Source: Phoebastria nigripes (taxonomy: Eukaryota; Chordata; Aves; Procellariiformes; Diomedeidae). From it: DNA of 64,000 nt. Positions within the stretch are counted from its first letter, which is position 1. Every line of letters begins with the position of its first letter. Under the pieces are notes generated by a model. That model worked only from the letters and a program-made list of their open reading frames with translations, was not told where the DNA came from and did no database searches. The stretch is taken from assembly GCA_035582835.1 (NCBI GenBank), contig JAYKAV010002919.1, positions 408,605-472,604 of the forward strand, given 5' to 3'. Positions 61,123 through 64,000 of the stretch are shown in pieces. The position numbers and the translations under genes are program-made.

Positions 61123-64000
61123 TTGGCAAGAAGAACAGCTGCAGGAGGAATCAGCAAAGCTGGGACGGNTGTCCCAGGTGTGGCTGCCTCCAGCCCACAG
61201 CCACACCGGCCGGACACCTCACCCTGGGCGAGCACAGCAATCCTGCAGCACCAACCAAGCACAACCCTACCCCTCCAAGCACCATACCCACCTGTAAAAG
61301 GGGGAATAAAGACGATCTGCTACCCTGAACAACATCCAGATCTTTGCTGGATACACAACACATCAATTTATTCTGTTTGGAGAACCAGGAGCACAGCAAC
61401 GTCAGGATTGCTCCAAGTCACACAGGCACTCTCAGGTTTAGGTTACTGGCTTGTTTCAGNCTGGTTTGGAAATCCTGCAGCGACAGCTACAGCCTCCCCC
61501 AGCGCTTCAGCAGCTCCACATCCCAGCCCTGCTGGAACCTGGATGAGAAGAGCCTGCACTGAAGGGAAAAATAACAGGGGGAAGGAAGAAAGTTAGCTGA
61601 ACTTTCTTTAACCCCAGAAAGAGTGCAAAGGGATTTCTTATTTTCTTCCCTCTGGTTTGTCCATCCCTAATTAGTATCTCAGAGAAAGCCATGTCGGTAT
61701 TTCGTAACCCTGCTAGAACGGGGAGGCTCAGCCAGGATTGCTTGATGTTGCAGAAATTTATAATTTACGTTCCGTCCTTCCCAGCACTTCTCCCAGGCCA
61801 GACCACTGGGCGTGCCAGGGGCCAAACTGCCAGACATCAAAGCACACTTTGGCCCAAAGAGTCCTAAGAAGGTGACTGAAACAGGATCTTCTGGGAGCTG
61901 GAGCGCCCTGGCCTGAAGCCAGCTCTGGGAACGTGCTGGATCATACCAACCACGAGGTACAAGGACTTTGCCATCCAAAGGTTGGCCCACAAATAAGATC
62001 AAGTACAACTATTGCTAGCAGCTTCCAGTGGGGACAATTCTCCAAAATTTTGTCCNTTTAAGCTCAAGGGTGAGAAGCTCAGCTCGGGAGGTTGCATCTA
62101 CCCAAGGTGCAGCTCCTATAGATGCAAGAGACTGAGGTGGAACAGGAAGGATGCAACATGTTCCCTCCCAAAACTGCAGGGCTGGCAGTTGGCTGGGGGA
62201 ATGCAAGTACTTCTGCCATCAACTACTAGAAAGCAAGATTTCTACTCAGAGTGGATATTTATAGGTGCTTCCCAGGAGTGCTGTGGCAAGGAACCATGGA
62301 ACTCTGTAAGTTTGGGGAAGAGTGAAGCAAGCTTAGTTGCATTCAGACTTTAAGGAGTATTTACTGGAAACGGGCATGTCAGGATTAGTTATTCATAACA
62401 GCCAATTTAAACCAAAAACGTAAGAAATTCTAGACTTGTCGTTGGATATTCACAACAGAACTCAGACCTAAGAGCTACACTCAACCAATTCAGGGAATAA
62501 AATCAGNGCCAAATGATCTGTTACCCAATCAAGAGAGTTAAATAAAAATGCCATGACTTATTAACAAGACAAAGTATGAGATTGCTCATGCAGAAAGCTT
62601 GCTGTTCTCTTGGATCAAAGTGCTTGAAAGGAATGTCGTCAATTCACCAATTCCTCCCACTCATGGGCTACCAAGACCTGGCCAGTACATGCCTTTGTGG
62701 ATGGCAGAAGATTTTAGACCAGATGTTGTCAACCAGCGTAGCTCCACTGGGTTAACCTTCAGAGCAACAACACGGCTTTACATCCCATAGCATCTGGCTC
62801 GCCGGGACTTCCTACTGACCNGAAGGTTGTAAGAGATGTCCTTAATATATATATCACACCCCCCAGAGCACACCCACACCAGGGCTCACAGATGACTTCT
62901 CCTGGAGAAGTGCAGTCATTAACAGCTAGAGGAGGGGTCTCCATGGGAGGGATTTACTCNAAAGAAGACACATCCTTCCTGATAATGTGTTCCAGTTTCC
63001 TTTTTCCTATTAACATCTGGGGTATATTTATAGGTAGCCAATTTAGCTCAGTAATTCCACATATGGTACCGCAGCATCGCCTTTTTCAAGCCCTAGCAAT
63101 CACTGTGCGCACTCAAAGAGTGCNGAGAAACCCTTCTTCTGGAAAGCGGTGAGAAACGGTCCCCAGCACTTTATAAAGTTGAACAAGGAGTCGCTAACAC
63201 GTGAAGAAACAACAGGAAAAAGGAATATAACTTTGAATAAAGTGGTGCAACAGCTCTGGAAAAACACAAGCAAAAATTATCCAGTTTGTATAAGATATTC
63301 CGAAACCCAGTGTCAGTCCATCATGTTTTGTATTAAACCCAGATGTATATCATCTTCTCATCAAAGAGAAGTGGCTGTAGTTGTTACAGTCGGCCAGCTG
63401 GTTTTAAGCTCCCCTTTTCCCCGTAGTGTAATATATCCCATGCTCGTTGGAGCTTATGTCCCATGGAATATCTTTGCAATTTGTAACCAGCNCACAATAC
63501 GGCTCAGCTGTAATTTCATAAATCACCCTGGAGCCTCCGTTTAATAATAAATCTTCTGATAGCTTTGGATTGCAAGGGACCAAATGCAGGTCTGAAAGGG
63601 GATTTTTGCCTTTCGAAGAGAAAAATAGATGCAAAGACATTTGCAAAATCCACAAGGGGTCAGTGTCTTGGCAGAAATCCTCCTTCAATGTTGAGGAGCA
63701 CAAGCATGGTCTCAGCTCCAGGATGTTTTTAATACTCCGAGACAAGGGTAGGATTTGTGGGCGCAAGGGGTTGATTTTGATGTTTCTCACTCCCTCTCTC
63801 TTTAATGAAAAAAGCAACTCAAGCAGCAATTCTGCTTTGCTGCACTATTTTTCTGCTTGCTTCGGCACNAATCACCTCTTAGGAGTGGGAGCACCCAGCC
63901 AGAGCCCTGAAGGGTGATGCCGACCTTGGACCTGCGGTGCTCAACCAGGATGGATGTTGNAGCCAGGCAGGGAGCGGGTGCAGCACCACCAGCCTTCCCA
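61123..64000. other. Non-coding DNA, no gene recognised
   Basis: Mixed-composition sequence with several isolated N bases and no recognised exon or repeat, other than a short TATATATAT run near 62847. Frames up to 157 codons (61.12-61.60 kb) are not protein-like. The window ends inside ordinary sequence. Confidence 0.55.

Overview
The window reads as vertebrate nuclear DNA, almost certainly from a bird. The strongest evidence is three copies of the 3' end of the avian CR1 LINE (about 3.2, 9.5 and 61.0 kb). One of them still encodes the last ~50 codons of the CR1 reverse-transcriptase ORF. No active SINE, L1 or LTR element was recognised. Reading frames are short and riddled with stops. The longest open frames (about 200-224 codons) look like chance frames in GC-rich DNA. 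No rRNA, tRNA, CRISPR array, operon or bacterial or phage gene was seen. The many isolated single N bases, plus one 14-N gap, suggest a draft short-read assembly.

Layout. 0-9.5 kb: single-copy non-coding DNA with AT-rich, homeodomain- and forkhead-motif-rich islands (about 3.5 and 5.4 kb) and a CR1 fragment. 9.5-23 kb: a CR1 fragment carrying coding sequence, short CpG-rich patches (10.7 and 22.2 kb), an ancient CR1/L3-like relic (13.8 kb), a CTCF-like site (15.66 kb), a regulatory-looking island (18.0-18.2 kb) and an A31 tract. 23-32 kb: a polypurine tract beside a 31-bp minisatellite, several homopolymers including an uninterrupted T57, and a CpG-rich patch (28.1 kb). 32-47 kb: mostly unique sequence whose plus strand is often A/C-rich, a CpG-dense patch (37.05-37.23 kb), and the best protein-coding evidence in the window, an 83-bp minus-strand exon at 38.74-38.83 kb. 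47-64 kb: unique sequence, a second CTCF-like site (52.96 kb), a large AT-rich island that may be conserved (55.6-56.3 kb), a locally duplicated unit with poly(A) tails flanking the 14-N gap (58.0-58.3 kb), another regulatory-looking island (60.5-60.8 kb) and a CR1 fragment.

Interpretation. The simplest reading is intronic and intergenic DNA of a regulatory-rich locus. A gene on the minus strand is supported by the 83-bp exon with good acceptor and donor sites. A weaker 44-bp candidate exon 783 bp upstream of it is phase-compatible. The apparent A/C excess of the plus strand over much of the second half points the same way. I could not identify the gene. No previously undescribed gene system is evident. 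The observations most worth checking are the unidentified exon, the duplicated poly(A)-tailed unit at the gap, the exceptional T57 tract and the AT-rich islands that may be conserved enhancers.
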